24,235 bases of DNA from an uncultured Muribaculaceae bacterium (GTDB lineage: Bacteria; Bacteroidota; Bacteroidia; Bacteroidales; Muribaculaceae), in contig CAJTMM010000034.1 in NCBI GenBank assembly GCA_910577465.1, positions 1 through 24,235 on the forward strand, given 5' to 3'. Positions 14,218 through 22,307 of this stretch are shown here, one piece after another. Made by a program: the position numbers and the translations under genes. The notes under the pieces are model-generated. The model was given only the letters and a program-made list of their open reading frames with translations, did no database searches and was not told the origin of the DNA. Each line of letters starts with the position of its first letter. Position 1 is the stretch's first letter.

Positions 14218-15093
14218 ATGGATAAAAAGATAATAGCTCCTTCCGAGTTGATAATCAACCCTGACGGTACGGTGTTTCATCTGCATCTGCTACCGGAGCA
14301 GTTGACGGACCGAATTATACTCGTAGGCGATCCCGGACGTGTGGATATGGTGGCGTCGTTTTTCGACAGCAAGACATTTGAGGTGTCGTCGCGTGAGTTT
14401 CACACAATCGGTGGAACCTACCAGGGCAAGCCTATAATGTGTCTGAGCCATGGTATCGGTCCCGACAATATCGACATTGTGATTAACGAACTTGATGCAC
14501 TTGCCAATATCGATTTCGCCACTCGCGAGGTGCGCCCCGAGCACCGTACGCTCCACATGGTGCGCATAGGTACATCCGGTGCGTTGCAGCCTGAACTGAA
14601 GCTCGGTACGCCTGTGATAGCGGAGAAGGCTATAGGTTTTGATGGCGTACTGAATTATTATGCCGGACGCAATGAGGTTGCCGATTTGGACTTCGAACAT
14701 GCTTTCTGCGAATCTGTAGGTTGGAATCCGCTTTGGGCGAAGCCTTATGTGGTGGATGCCGACGAGCATCTGGTGGATATGATAGGACGCGATGATATGG
14801 TGCGCGGCAATACCATATCGGCAGTGGGCTTCTATGGACCGCAGGGCCGTGAACTGCGTCTGCCGCTTGCCAATCCCGATTTGAACCGTCGTATCGAGGA
14901 ATTCCGTTTCCGCGACCGCAAAGTCACCAATTATGAAATGGAGAGTGCTCCGCTGCAGGGTTTGAGCCGCTTGATGGGACACAAGGCAATGACGGTATGT
15001 TCCATCATTGCCAACCGTATGCGTCATGATGCTACACCTAACTACAAGACTGCCATTCACGACCTTATAGGCACCGTACTTGACCGTATCTGA
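14218..15093 (+). CDS. Nucleoside phosphorylase, uridine phosphorylase family
   Basis: This 291-residue enzyme of the PNP/UDP family I cleaves nucleosides with phosphate to give a base and ribose-1-phosphate. GDPGR (37-41) forms the phosphate site, RIGTSGAL (about 116-123) is the typical nucleoside/phosphate loop, and NYEMESAPLQG (about 237-247) carries the ribose-binding Met-Glu of the family. HGIGPDNIDI (78-87) fits the usual HGxGxPS segment. The family resemblance is strongest to uridine phosphorylases, although the protein is longer than E. coli Udp (about 253 residues), with an N-terminal extension. Base preference is therefore left open. The gene lies 86 nt after dprA, with no clear promoter of its own, and ends at a strong terminator (15123-15164). 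Confidence 0.92.
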   Translation: MDKKIIAPSELIINPDGTVFHLHLLPEQLTDRIILVGDPGRVDMVASFFDSKTFEVSSREFHTIGGTYQGKPIMCLSHGIGPDNIDIVINELDALANIDFATREVRPEHRTLHMVRIGTSGALQPELKLGTPVIAEKAIGFDGVLNYYAGRNEVADLDFEHAFCESVGWNPLWAKPYVVDADEHLVDMIGRDDMVRGNTISAVGFYGPQGRELRLPLANPDLNRRIEEFRFRDRKVTNYEMESAPLQGLSRLMGHKAMTVCSIIANRMRHDATPNYKTAIHDLIGTVLDRI

Positions 15094-15122
15094 TGGAGCG
15101 ATTCCTCTAATTGAAATTCTCT

Positions 15123-15164
15123 AATGCCGCATTGATGTTATAATCTGATGCGGCATTGCTTTTT
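15123..15164 (+). terminator. Intrinsic terminator after the nucleoside phosphorylase gene
   Basis: AATGCCGCAT (15123-15132) pairs perfectly with ATGCGGCATT (15148-15157), followed by GC and five T residues (15160-15164). It insulates the restriction-modification operon downstream. Confidence 0.9.
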
Positions 15165-15256
15165 CTGAAAAAAAGAGTATGTCGTGGAAGATTCCGGTGG
15201 CTTTTCATACGGTTAAAAATCTTTCGCCGCGGTAGCTCAAAATTCAGAAAAAGCAT

Positions 15257-15264
15257 TAATTTTG
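15257..15264 (+). promoter_or_regulatory. Promoter -7 box for the restriction-modification operon
   Basis: TAATTTTG matches TAnnTTTG exactly; no good -33 TTTG is present. It is the only clear promoter-like site ahead of the four-gene operon. Transcription would begin near 15270, only a few nt before the upstream in-frame ATG at 15276. Confidence 0.5.
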
Positions 15265-15374
15265 CAATCTAATCCATGGGGCGTTTTACCGTAATGTCAA
15301 TTGTGCGGTATGCCTTATTTTTAATAGTGGGCTTTGGTTTGCCTTCGGTGTTCCCATGTTGCTCTGATGCGTAT

Positions 15375-16286
15375 ATGTCTCAACGATATCCTATAATAAC
15401 AGATTCGATAAAGGCCCTATATGAGCCTTTGGTAGGATATTGCTATTCTGAATCATTGTTCAATGAAGAGGTATTGGATGATAAGGATGATGGCGCCGCC
15501 AGAGCTGAAGATTGCGAAACCAAGCCGGCCGAAGATGCTAATGGGGGGCCGTTTGTAGCCATCAATCCATTGACATTCCTTGCCAATGGGGATTGTATCA
15601 GTAAAATGGCTGCCATACCTGATAATAGCGTAGATCTGATATTGACGGATCCTCCGTATAACTTAGGTCTGTTCATGAAAAAGAGGGGGACGAATCTCAA
15701 GCAGCTTCGCTCCAATCATTTCTCGGGGCAGGGATGGGATGATTTGGAGTTTGATGAGTGGACTAAACAGATGGACGTTTTTTTTAAGGAATGCCATAGG
15801 GTATTAAAGAAACGTGGGAATCTTATTATGTTTATGTCAATAATCAAAGCTGAGACCTTGATTTCCATAGCCGAGAACAATAAGTTTTATTACAAGACAG
15901 TAGGTATATGGCATAAGACCAATCCCATGCCACGAAATATGAATCTGCACTTCATCAACTCCACCGAGAGTTGGTTGTACTTTGTGAATGATGCAAACAC
16001 CGGTGTCTTTAATAATGAAGGCAAGCCGATACATGATTTCATAGAGACCGCTACGATTTCAGCCAAAGAGCATAAAAACGGGAATCATCCCACTCAGAAA
16101 CCGGTGGCTTTGATGAAACATTTTGTGGATATTCTGTCAAATCCGGACGGGGTGGTGCTTGACCCTTTTATGGGGAGTGGAAGTACGGGGATGGCATGCA
16201 AGGGTTCCAACCGGCTTTTCATAGGGATTGAATTGTCAGGAGAATATTATAATAATGCTTCAATTCGCCTAAATGAAAGTCGCTGA
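15375..16286 (+). CDS. Beta-class DNA methyltransferase (DPPY type, probably N6-adenine) of a LlaJI-like system
   Basis: A 303-residue DNA methyltransferase that would methylate one strand of the site cut by the nuclease encoded downstream. The order of motifs is that of the beta class: FLANGDC (68-74), catalytic LTDPPYNLG (90-98), then a variable region, HPTQKP (238-243) and, near the C-terminus, the AdoMet-binding DPFMGSGSTG (263-272). DPPY favours N6-adenine, but N4-cytosine cannot be excluded from the motif alone. The frame is open from an ATG at 15276, adding 33 residues with a hydrophobic run (ALFLIVGFGL) that is unlikely in a cytosolic methylase, so I prefer 15375; the true start is uncertain. 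The stop overlaps the next methylase gene by 14 nt, showing coupled translation. Confidence 0.9.
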   Translation: MSQRYPIITDSIKALYEPLVGYCYSESLFNEEVLDDKDDGAARAEDCETKPAEDANGGPFVAINPLTFLANGDCISKMAAIPDNSVDLILTDPPYNLGLFMKKRGTNLKQLRSNHFSGQGWDDLEFDEWTKQMDVFFKECHRVLKKRGNLIMFMSIIKAETLISIAENNKFYYKTVGIWHKTNPMPRNMNLHFINSTESWLYFVNDANTGVFNNEGKPIHDFIETATISAKEHKNGNHPTQKPVALMKHFVDILSNPDGVVLDPFMGSGSTGMACKGSNRLFIGIELSGEYYNNASIRLNESR

Positions 16287-17322
16287 TTTGTTTGCCGGAG
16301 TCGGGGGCCTGTCGCAAGGCTTTATTAAAGCAGGATGTTCGATTGAGTTTGCGGTGGAATATGATGCTTCCATAGCGGCGTCATATCAAAAAAACCATCC
16401 CGGTACGGATGTATATAATGAAGATATTTCATCGTTGGACACCGGAGATATAAAAAAGAAGCATCCGCAGATAGATATAATAATCGGTGGACCTCCTTGT
16501 CAAGGTTTTTCGCAGAAAGGGAAGCGTCTGTCGCTTGATGACCCGCGTAATTTTCTGTTTCGGCACTTTGTAAGATTTGTACGGGATTTCGAACCTAAGT
16601 ATTTTGTCATTGAGAATGTGCCGAATATACTTACTACAGGCAATGGATTTTTTAAGGAACAAATAATCAAGGAATTCCAGTCGCTTGGCTATAGTGTTAA
16701 CTGCGGAGTACTTTGCGCAACGGATTTCGGTGTGCCTCAGGACCGCCGGCGTGCGGTTTTTATTGGTGTTAAAGGCTCCGATATGGTACCGTTGCCCAAG
16801 GCGAACGGAAAAGCAACGACTATAAGGGATGCCATTTATGACTTGCCGTTTATAGAATCCGGGCAAGGTCAGGAGGTAGGCAATTATTCTATGCCGGCGT
16901 TTTCGGATTTCCAAAAGGAGATGCGAGGGGATTGCGATGTGCTGTATAATCATGTCGCCACACAGCATTCCGCGCTTGCGCTCAAGAGATTGTCGTTGAT
17001 ACCCAAGGGTTGCGGTAAGGAGGTCCTGCCACAGGAACACCGTACGAAATCAATTTATAGCGGTACTTGGTGCCGTCTTTTAGAGGATGGAATTGCGGCT
17101 ACAATCACCACGCGATTTGACACTCCTTCCTCCGGGCGGTTCACCCACCCGATACTGAATCGTTGCCTGACGGTTCGCGAAGCCGCCCGAATACAATCAT
17201 TTCCTGACAGTTTTGTGTTCTATGGAAATAAGATGAGCCAAATGAAGCAGGTGGGCAACGCTGTGCCGCCGCTTTTGGCTTATGCAATAGCTCTTCAAAT
17301 AATCACTAACGAAAACAACTAA
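16273..17322 (+). CDS. DNA (cytosine-5) methyltransferase of the same restriction-modification operon
   Basis: A 349-residue C5-cytosine methyltransferase with all main motifs in canonical order: I, DLFAGVGGLSQGF (5-17); IV, GGPPCQGFSQ (72-81) with catalytic Cys76; VI, IENVP (113-117); VIII, QDRRRAVFIG (156-165); IX, LTVREAARIQSFPDSF (299-314); and X, GNAVPP (328-333). The target-recognition region between VIII and IX (about 166-295) is of ordinary size and sets a specificity I cannot read. No key residue is missing, so it should be active. It starts inside the end of the adenine-type methylase gene and stops one nt before the McrB-like gene, so all are co-translated. It would protect one strand of the recognition site, or both if the site is palindromic. 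Confidence 0.96.
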   Translation: MKVADLFAGVGGLSQGFIKAGCSIEFAVEYDASIAASYQKNHPGTDVYNEDISSLDTGDIKKKHPQIDIIIGGPPCQGFSQKGKRLSLDDPRNFLFRHFVRFVRDFEPKYFVIENVPNILTTGNGFFKEQIIKEFQSLGYSVNCGVLCATDFGVPQDRRRAVFIGVKGSDMVPLPKANGKATTIRDAIYDLPFIESGQGQEVGNYSMPAFSDFQKEMRGDCDVLYNHVATQHSALALKRLSLIPKGCGKEVLPQEHRTKSIYSGTWCRLLEDGIAATITTRFDTPSSGRFTHPILNRCLTVREAARIQSFPDSFVFYGNKMSQMKQVGNAVPPLLAYAIALQIITNENN

Positions 17323-17323
17323 T

Positions 17324-19312
17324 ATGTCCGTTTACCCTAAGCCAATTAAAGAGGTTGCCGATTTGGATTATAAACTCGGCATCAAGTCGTCATTGAACAA
17401 AATCGCGTCTGTCATAGCTTTGACTTATGCGCTGTATAAGGTTAACGGCAAACGCTCGAGTCTGGAGTACTCCGAGGAGTATGAATCAGATGGGATTACT
17501 AAAATTAAATTAAAAGAATCCTTGAGTGACAAGATTCTGGATTCATATCATGGTGTCTCGGAGGAAACTCTAAATTCGAATCCTCTTGTGAATGCTCAGA
17601 TTGAAGCCTTGCAAGTCGGGTTGCAGCTGATATATAAGTTGGCGAAAGTTTCTTTTGTGGAAAGTTACCCAATGAGTAAAGAACGTACAGGGGGTAGCAG
17701 ATTTTCGAAACGGTTGGATTTTGGAACTAATATAATTATCCTTGATACCTTTCTGAGTGCGTTTCCTGCAGAACAGGTTAGCAAGGAATTAGCCAATTGG
17801 CTTAACAATACACCTTCGATGGATGGTAACCCCATAAGTATGGGTATCAGGAAGATTTGTGCAATCTTTTCGGAAGATGTGCCATCCAAGATACGCATAT
17901 CAAGCGGGGGTGAGATTGTATTCAAACAGCAAGGGGTGTATGAGCAGATTCTGAATGGAGACCACGTTACGGTAACGGATGCCAAAGAGAATGTAGGTAC
18001 ACTAAGAATATTCAACAGTATATTCAAGGAGGACTTGCATCCATATCTTGAAAACAACAATGGTCTTTATGTGAGAGATGGTGAATCAGAAGCATTACAG
18101 GAGTATAGCTCGATGGTTGACAATACTTCCGCGATGCTTCCCAAGCGTACTATAATAAACTCTATTCCCACAGATTCATCTGGTACCGCCGGTTCGCCTG
18201 CCAAACCGAAACTCACATTTGAATTCAAATTCGATCCCGATCCGGAATCCGAGTCCACAAAAGCGATGGCTGATATACCGCAATTGAATCGCCTACAGGT
18301 AATCTACTATGGCGCTCCCGGGACGGGGAAATCGCATCAAACTGACAAGTTGGTAGAAAAGGACAAGGCGAACAAGATGCACCAACGCGTGACTTTCCAT
18401 CCCGACAGTGACTATTCATCATTTGTGGGTTGCTACAAGCCATCGAAAGAGAATGGAGAACTTACATATAAGTTCGTTCCGCAGGCATTCCTGAAAGCTT
18501 ATGTAGCTGCATGGAAGAACTTGGACAATCCCTACTACTTAATTATTGAGGAGATAAACCGTGGTAACTGTGCGCAAGTTTTTGGAGATGTATTTCAACT
18601 TCTTGATCGCCGGTCGGATGGTTTTTCCAAATACCATATCAGCACGGATACGGATATAGCAGCGTATCTTCGCGACGAAGCGTTTGCCGGAATCGGGGAG
18701 GGTGAACGTCCGATGGTGCCGGGTATCGATACCGCCCAAATCTTTAGGGGTGATATCATGCAATTGCCGAGCAACCTGCACATATATGCCACTATGAATA
18801 CGTCGGATCAATCGCTGTTTCCGATAGACTCTGCGTTTAAGCGTCGTTGGGACTGGGAATACAAGCCTATTGAGCGACCTGCGGATGCGGAGTACCGGGG
18901 TTGGAAAATAGTAACAGCGGACGGAGCTGCATACGATTGGTGGGAATTCCTGTCCAAAGTCAATGACCGCATATTTGATGCCACGCAAAGTGAAGATAAG
19001 AAGATGGGGTACTGGTTTTGCAAGGCAGATTCTCAAAAGCGCATAACCCAAGATGCATTTGTAGGCAAGGTGCTGTTCTATCTATGGAATGATGTGTTCA
19101 AGGACTATGTCAGGACTGACAGCACTGTGTTTAAAGTGTTCACGGATGTTGACAAAAATGAGACCGAGGAATATACCTTTACTGACTTCTTCAGGTCGGA
19201 GGGTGTACCCGACCGCATCCACCGGATTATGGCTACACTTGGTGTTGAGCGCGAGGTATGGCGAGATAAGAATGGCGTATCTGACGGACATCCGGAAGAG
19301 TCCGCATTGTAG
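17324..19312 (+). CDS. McrB/LlaJI.R1-like AAA+ GTPase, motor and DNA-recognition subunit of the restriction enzyme
   Basis: This 662-residue protein has a long N-terminal region (1-310) followed by an McrB-type AAA+ motor. The motor shows Walker A GAPGTGKS (330-337), Walker B YYLIIEEINRGN (404-415), the McrB signature MNTSDQS (491-497; the MNTxDxS motif used for GTP selectivity) and arginines KRRWDWEY (506-513). McrB-type motors bind and hydrolyse GTP and form ring assemblies that activate a partner nuclease. In LlaJI.R1 the N-terminal domain recognises the DNA site; here it does not resemble any domain I can name, but probably has the same job. It ends in a charged, acidic tail. The gene follows the cytosine methylase by 1 nt and precedes the nuclease gene by 17 nt. 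A C-terminal segment after 620 is short, so there is no fused nuclease. Confidence 0.9.
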   Translation: MSVYPKPIKEVADLDYKLGIKSSLNKIASVIALTYALYKVNGKRSSLEYSEEYESDGITKIKLKESLSDKILDSYHGVSEETLNSNPLVNAQIEALQVGLQLIYKLAKVSFVESYPMSKERTGGSRFSKRLDFGTNIIILDTFLSAFPAEQVSKELANWLNNTPSMDGNPISMGIRKICAIFSEDVPSKIRISSGGEIVFKQQGVYEQILNGDHVTVTDAKENVGTLRIFNSIFKEDLHPYLENNNGLYVRDGESEALQEYSSMVDNTSAMLPKRTIINSIPTDSSGTAGSPAKPKLTFEFKFDPDPESESTKAMADIPQLNRLQVIYYGAPGTGKSHQTDKLVEKDKANKMHQRVTFHPDSDYSSFVGCYKPSKENGELTYKFVPQAFLKAYVAAWKNLDNPYYLIIEEINRGNCAQVFGDVFQLLDRRSDGFSKYHISTDTDIAAYLRDEAFAGIGEGERPMVPGIDTAQIFRGDIMQLPSNLHIYATMNTSDQSLFPIDSAFKRRWDWEYKPIERPADAEYRGWKIVTADGAAYDWWEFLSKVNDRIFDATQSEDKKMGYWFCKADSQKRITQDAFVGKVLFYLWNDVFKDYVRTDSTVFKVFTDVDKNETEEYTFTDFFRSEGVPDRIHRIMATLGVEREVWRDKNGVSDGHPEESAL

Positions 19313-19329
19313 CTTGATCAGGGCTTCAG

Positions 19330-21018
19330 ATGAAAATACTTATTGAGGATTACGCGTACAATGAGAAAGATGTGACAATCGATGGGGTTCATGTCTTTCC
19401 ATTTGAGGCTGCAAACGGCGGCAAGGTCAAATATGACCGGGTGGGATATTTTTTCAATCCGCGGTTTGCCAAGCCGGATTGCGTATTTATACTCCCCAAG
19501 GTGGTCCTTGATGAACGCAATAAGGTGTTCGGGAGATATGATCCCAAAGCCATTGTCGATATAGATGCGTCGGTTGAGGATGAAAAATTAACGAAAGAGG
19601 AACGGGATTTCCTCTATGGTTTTTCCGTGTGGATTTTTCGCGCCATCGCGGAGTACCGACGTCTCAACAAAGACTCCTCAATAATACATCAGGAAGCGAT
19701 AGCCGCCGTAGACAAGACCAACCGCGCGATAGAGGGGACATGGCTTGAGCTGATGCTTGCCGTGCTCAGATGCTGCGATGACAACAGGGACTTCTTTATG
19801 TTTGTAATGAAAAACATCCATTCGGGCTACAACAAGATTAATTGGCGCAGGACAATATCCTCGCAGACTGCATGGATTTCCAAGGGTAAGCCTATGTATC
19901 TCGACTTGGTCAACCGCAAAAAGCAGATAAACTTTGATGAGGAACTGCTCGTAATCTTTTTCTCGATTGTGCAATATATCTGCGACACCTACGGTTTCAA
20001 GGCGAAGGTGAATTGCAATTACAGGCTTATCACCCAACCGCGCTTTGAGCGATACCTGAATGGGTATGGTTGCACCCGTCTGCGTCAGATCAAGTACAGA
20101 TATTTTACCGATAAGTCCATTGAGGTATGGCGACTTTGCTACGACTTTTTCGACCGGGCATCGCAGATACATTCAAGCCGGGATTGCAAGGATTATCTTT
20201 TAGTGACTTCGTTCTACCATGTGTTCGAGTCTATGATTGAGGAACTCATAGGGGATAAGAACGCGGCACAAAGGATGAAAAAGCAGAAAGACGGAAAGGT
20301 TCTTGACCACATCTATCCATATACGTCATTGGTGAATCCGGAAGAGAATATGCTGTATATCGCAGATTCCAAGTATTATCATGTCGGGTCGGATGTGCGT
20401 GGTGAAAGTCTTTTCAAGCAGTTCACATACGCCAAGAATGTGATTCAATATAATATTGACAGTCTGCCCGAAAATAACGAACGCGATATAGATGGAGCAT
20501 TGCCGTATCGTGATAATCTTACCGAGGGTTACAATATCACGCCAAACTTTTTCATCTCAGCGAAGATAGACGGTGATAGATTGGGTGAATACAATGTGTC
20601 GCACCTTGCCCATGTCGATGATGTGTGTTCGCGGCATTTCATAAACCGGTTGTTTGACCGGGACACGCTTTGGCTATCGCATTTTTCAGTCAACTTCCTA
20701 TATGTGCTGTCGCTTTATGCGGCGGCTGACGAGGGCGCGAAAAAGCAGTTCCGCGATGCTACACGCTTCCGTTTTCGTGCTGCCATAATAAAGCTGCTCA
20801 ACAGAAAATATAAGATCTGGAGATTGCTTTTCGAACATCCGTCGGACATGTATGATTTTGTAAACCGTAACTTCCGCCGGCTTGCAGGGAAGATGTTCAG
20901 GTACGATGATGTGCTGTTGCTTGCCCTCGACGTGGAGAACGGTGTGCTTACCGAAGATAGCGAGGCGGTACTCGCGAAGCTCGAAAAAGTAACCTTGGAG
21001 CCATATACGCTTGAGTGA
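19330..21018 (+). CDS. LlaJI-family/McrC-like restriction endonuclease subunit (PD-(D/E)XK)
   Basis: A 562-residue protein that I assign to the LlaJI restriction endonuclease family, the nuclease partner of an McrB-like motor. The N-terminal half (1-250) would contact the motor ring. The nuclease core is seen as Glu300 in a helix (FYHVFESMIEEL), Asp326 in VLDHIYPY and Asp346-Ser-Lys348 in IADSKYY (344-350), a PD-(D/E)XK arrangement, followed by KQFTYAKN (363-370), where such enzymes often carry a structural Gln or Lys. The C-terminal region contains basic stretches (about 475-510) that could bind DNA. All catalytic residues are intact, so the system is expected to cut. It is the last gene of the operon; downstream only a weak GC hairpin (21038-21054) could end transcription. 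Confidence 0.88.
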   Translation: MKILIEDYAYNEKDVTIDGVHVFPFEAANGGKVKYDRVGYFFNPRFAKPDCVFILPKVVLDERNKVFGRYDPKAIVDIDASVEDEKLTKEERDFLYGFSVWIFRAIAEYRRLNKDSSIIHQEAIAAVDKTNRAIEGTWLELMLAVLRCCDDNRDFFMFVMKNIHSGYNKINWRRTISSQTAWISKGKPMYLDLVNRKKQINFDEELLVIFFSIVQYICDTYGFKAKVNCNYRLITQPRFERYLNGYGCTRLRQIKYRYFTDKSIEVWRLCYDFFDRASQIHSSRDCKDYLLVTSFYHVFESMIEELIGDKNAAQRMKKQKDGKVLDHIYPYTSLVNPEENMLYIADSKYYHVGSDVRGESLFKQFTYAKNVIQYNIDSLPENNERDIDGALPYRDNLTEGYNITPNFFISAKIDGDRLGEYNVSHLAHVDDVCSRHFINRLFDRDTLWLSHFSVNFLYVLSLYAAADEGAKKQFRDATRFRFRAAIIKLLNRKYKIWRLLFEHPSDMYDFVNRNFRRLAGKMFRYDDVLLLALDVENGVLTEDSEAVLAKLEKVTLEPYTLE

Positions 21019-21131
21019 CCAGAAGCGGAGATGCTTGCCGCCGTCCGACGGTGGGGAAGTCTGCGGCGGAGATGGTGCGGGGATGGAGCGGTGGGGTGTG
21101 GATTTTTTTGTGGAAAAAGTTGGGCGGGGTG

Positions 21132-21163
21132 TTTGGTTAAGTTGTGGAAAATCACTAACTTTG
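21132..21163 (+). promoter_or_regulatory. Strong Bacteroidetes-type promoter for rplM-rpsI-rpsB-tsf
   Basis: TTTG (21132-21135), 20 nt, then TAACTTTG (21156-21163): both boxes are exact. It predicts a leader of about 105 nt before the rplM start and separates the translation cluster from the restriction operon. Apart from this site, the leader hairpin and a weak GC hairpin at 21038-21054, I see nothing in the gap 21019-21275. Confidence 0.85.
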
Positions 21164-21192
21164 CAGTCCGATTATATCCAAAATGAATCGAT

Positions 21193-21242
21193 GACACGAG
21201 CCGGGGCTGTGCCTTTGGTCGGGCATTGCTGCGGTGAGTGTC
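21193..21242 (+). promoter_or_regulatory. Structured rplM leader, candidate L13 autoregulatory RNA
   Basis: Nested pairing within the predicted 5' leader: GACAC (21193-21197) with GTGTC (21238-21242); then CCG with CGG; then TGCC with GGCA, separated by near-symmetrical internal loops. The position between a strong promoter and rplM fits a ribosomal-protein leader. I recall that a Bacteroidia L13 leader class has been proposed but cannot confirm that this is a member. Confidence 0.5.
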
Positions 21243-21275
21243 GAATTAATTAACTATTTATCAATTAATTAAAAA

Positions 21276-21755
21276 GTGGATACTTTAAGTTACAAGACTT
21301 TGACCCCCAACGCGCAGAGCGTTGAAAAGCAATGGCTCGTTATCGACGCCACCGACCAGCATCTTGGTCGTCTTTGCTCAAAAGTTGCCAAAATTCTCCG
21401 TGGCAAGAACAAGCCCAGCTATTCACCCAATATGGAGTGTGGCGACAATGTGATTATTATCAACGCCGACAAAGTGGTTCTCACCGGCAAGAAAATGACC
21501 GATCGCGAATATCTTTCGTACACCGGCTATCCCGGCGGTCAGCGAGTTGCCACTCCCGAGGTTCTGATGAAGAAATCGTTCAACAAGCACATCAAGGCCG
21601 GAATGCACCCCTTGTATATCAAGGTAATGAAGGGCATGCTTCCCAAGAACCGTCTTGGTCGTCGCTTGATAGAGAACATGCACGTGTACAATGGTCCCAA
21701 CCATCCCCACGAAGCTCAGAATCCTATAGTATTTGATATCAACAAAATGAAATAA
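21276..21755 (+). CDS. rplM: Large-subunit ribosomal protein L13 (uL13)
   Basis: A 159-residue ribosomal protein that binds 23S rRNA early in large-subunit assembly. The start is GTG at 21276: the resulting MDTLSYKT N-terminus is the same as I recall for Bacteroides L13. WLVIDATDQHLGRL (21-34), GDNVIIINADKVVLTGKK (57-74), YLSYTGYPGG (79-88) and MKGMLPKNRLGRRL (118-131) are the typical L13 segments. It is somewhat longer than E. coli L13 (142 residues) because of the N-terminal extension common in this phylum. It is first in the rplM-rpsI-rpsB-tsf cluster, 11 nt ahead of rpsI, and downstream of an exact promoter and a structured leader that may mediate feedback. Confidence 0.98.
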   Translation: MDTLSYKTLTPNAQSVEKQWLVIDATDQHLGRLCSKVAKILRGKNKPSYSPNMECGDNVIIINADKVVLTGKKMTDREYLSYTGYPGGQRVATPEVLMKKSFNKHIKAGMHPLYIKVMKGMLPKNRLGRRLIENMHVYNGPNHPHEAQNPIVFDINKMK

Positions 21756-21766
21756 GAGCAGGAAGT

Positions 21767-22153
21767 ATGGAAACAGTTAATGCAGTAGGCCGTCGTAAGG
21801 CCGCAGTGGCCCGCGTGATTGTAAAGGAAGGCAACGGTGCCATCACAATCAACAAACGCCCCTTGGAAGTGTACTTCCCCTCATCAATTCTCCAATACAT
21901 CGTTAAGCAGCCCTTGTCGACTTTGGAAGCTACTGAAAAGTATGACATCAAGGTGAACCTGGACGGCGGCGGCTACAAAGGACAGGCAGAAGCACTCCGT
22001 CTGGCTATAGCCCGTGCATTGGTTAAGATCAATCCCGAGGACAAACCCGCACTCCGTGCTGAAGGCTTCATGACCCGCGACCCGCGTGCCGTTGAACGTA
22101 AGAAACCCGGTCAGCCCAAAGCCCGCAAGCGCTTCCAGTTCTCAAAACGTTAA
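21767..22153 (+). CDS. rpsI: Small-subunit ribosomal protein S9 (uS9)
   Basis: A 128-residue ribosomal protein whose C-terminal tail reaches the P-site tRNA in the 30S subunit. The N-terminal GRRKAAVARV (about 8-17), the central GGGYKGQAEALRLAIARAL, which fits the S9 signature, and the basic KPGQPKARKRFQFSKR ending (113-128), with the invariant terminal Ser-Lys-Arg, identify it. Length is normal. Coupled to rplM (11-nt gap), as in nearly all bacteria. Codon choice is strongly biased, with many C-ending codons, as expected for a highly expressed gene. Confidence 0.98.
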   Translation: METVNAVGRRKAAVARVIVKEGNGAITINKRPLEVYFPSSILQYIVKQPLSTLEATEKYDIKVNLDGGGYKGQAEALRLAIARALVKINPEDKPALRAEGFMTRDPRAVERKKPGQPKARKRFQFSKR

Positions 22154-22160
22154 TATCTCC

Positions 22161-22217
22161 GCAGCCGCTTAGGGCTGCCTGATATAAGGGGTGTATAGCG
22201 GTAATGCCGCAAGCCCC
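22161..22217 (+). promoter_or_regulatory. Structured rpsB leader, candidate S2-binding regulatory RNA
   Basis: Two stem-loops lie in the 154-nt gap between rpsI and rpsB. The first is GCAGCC (22161-22166) with GGCTGC (22173-22178). The second is a nested stem, GGGG (22188-22191) with CCCC (22214-22217) enclosing GCGG (22198-22201) with CCGC (22207-22210). Neither is followed by a T tract, so a terminator is unlikely. Placement before rpsB suggests S2-dependent control of rpsB-tsf. Confidence 0.45.
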
Positions 22218-22307
22218 GAAGTGTTTAGTATCTAAATTTTGCGGATGGACACGTTCCCTACTGCGAAATTGTAAAAACAAAAAGAACGTAAACAATTTTA
22301 CAACAAA

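Noticed and set aside
14290..15060. Open minus-strand frame of 256 codons
   Set aside because: It lies opposite the nucleoside phosphorylase, whose motifs are intact, and encodes no recognisable protein.
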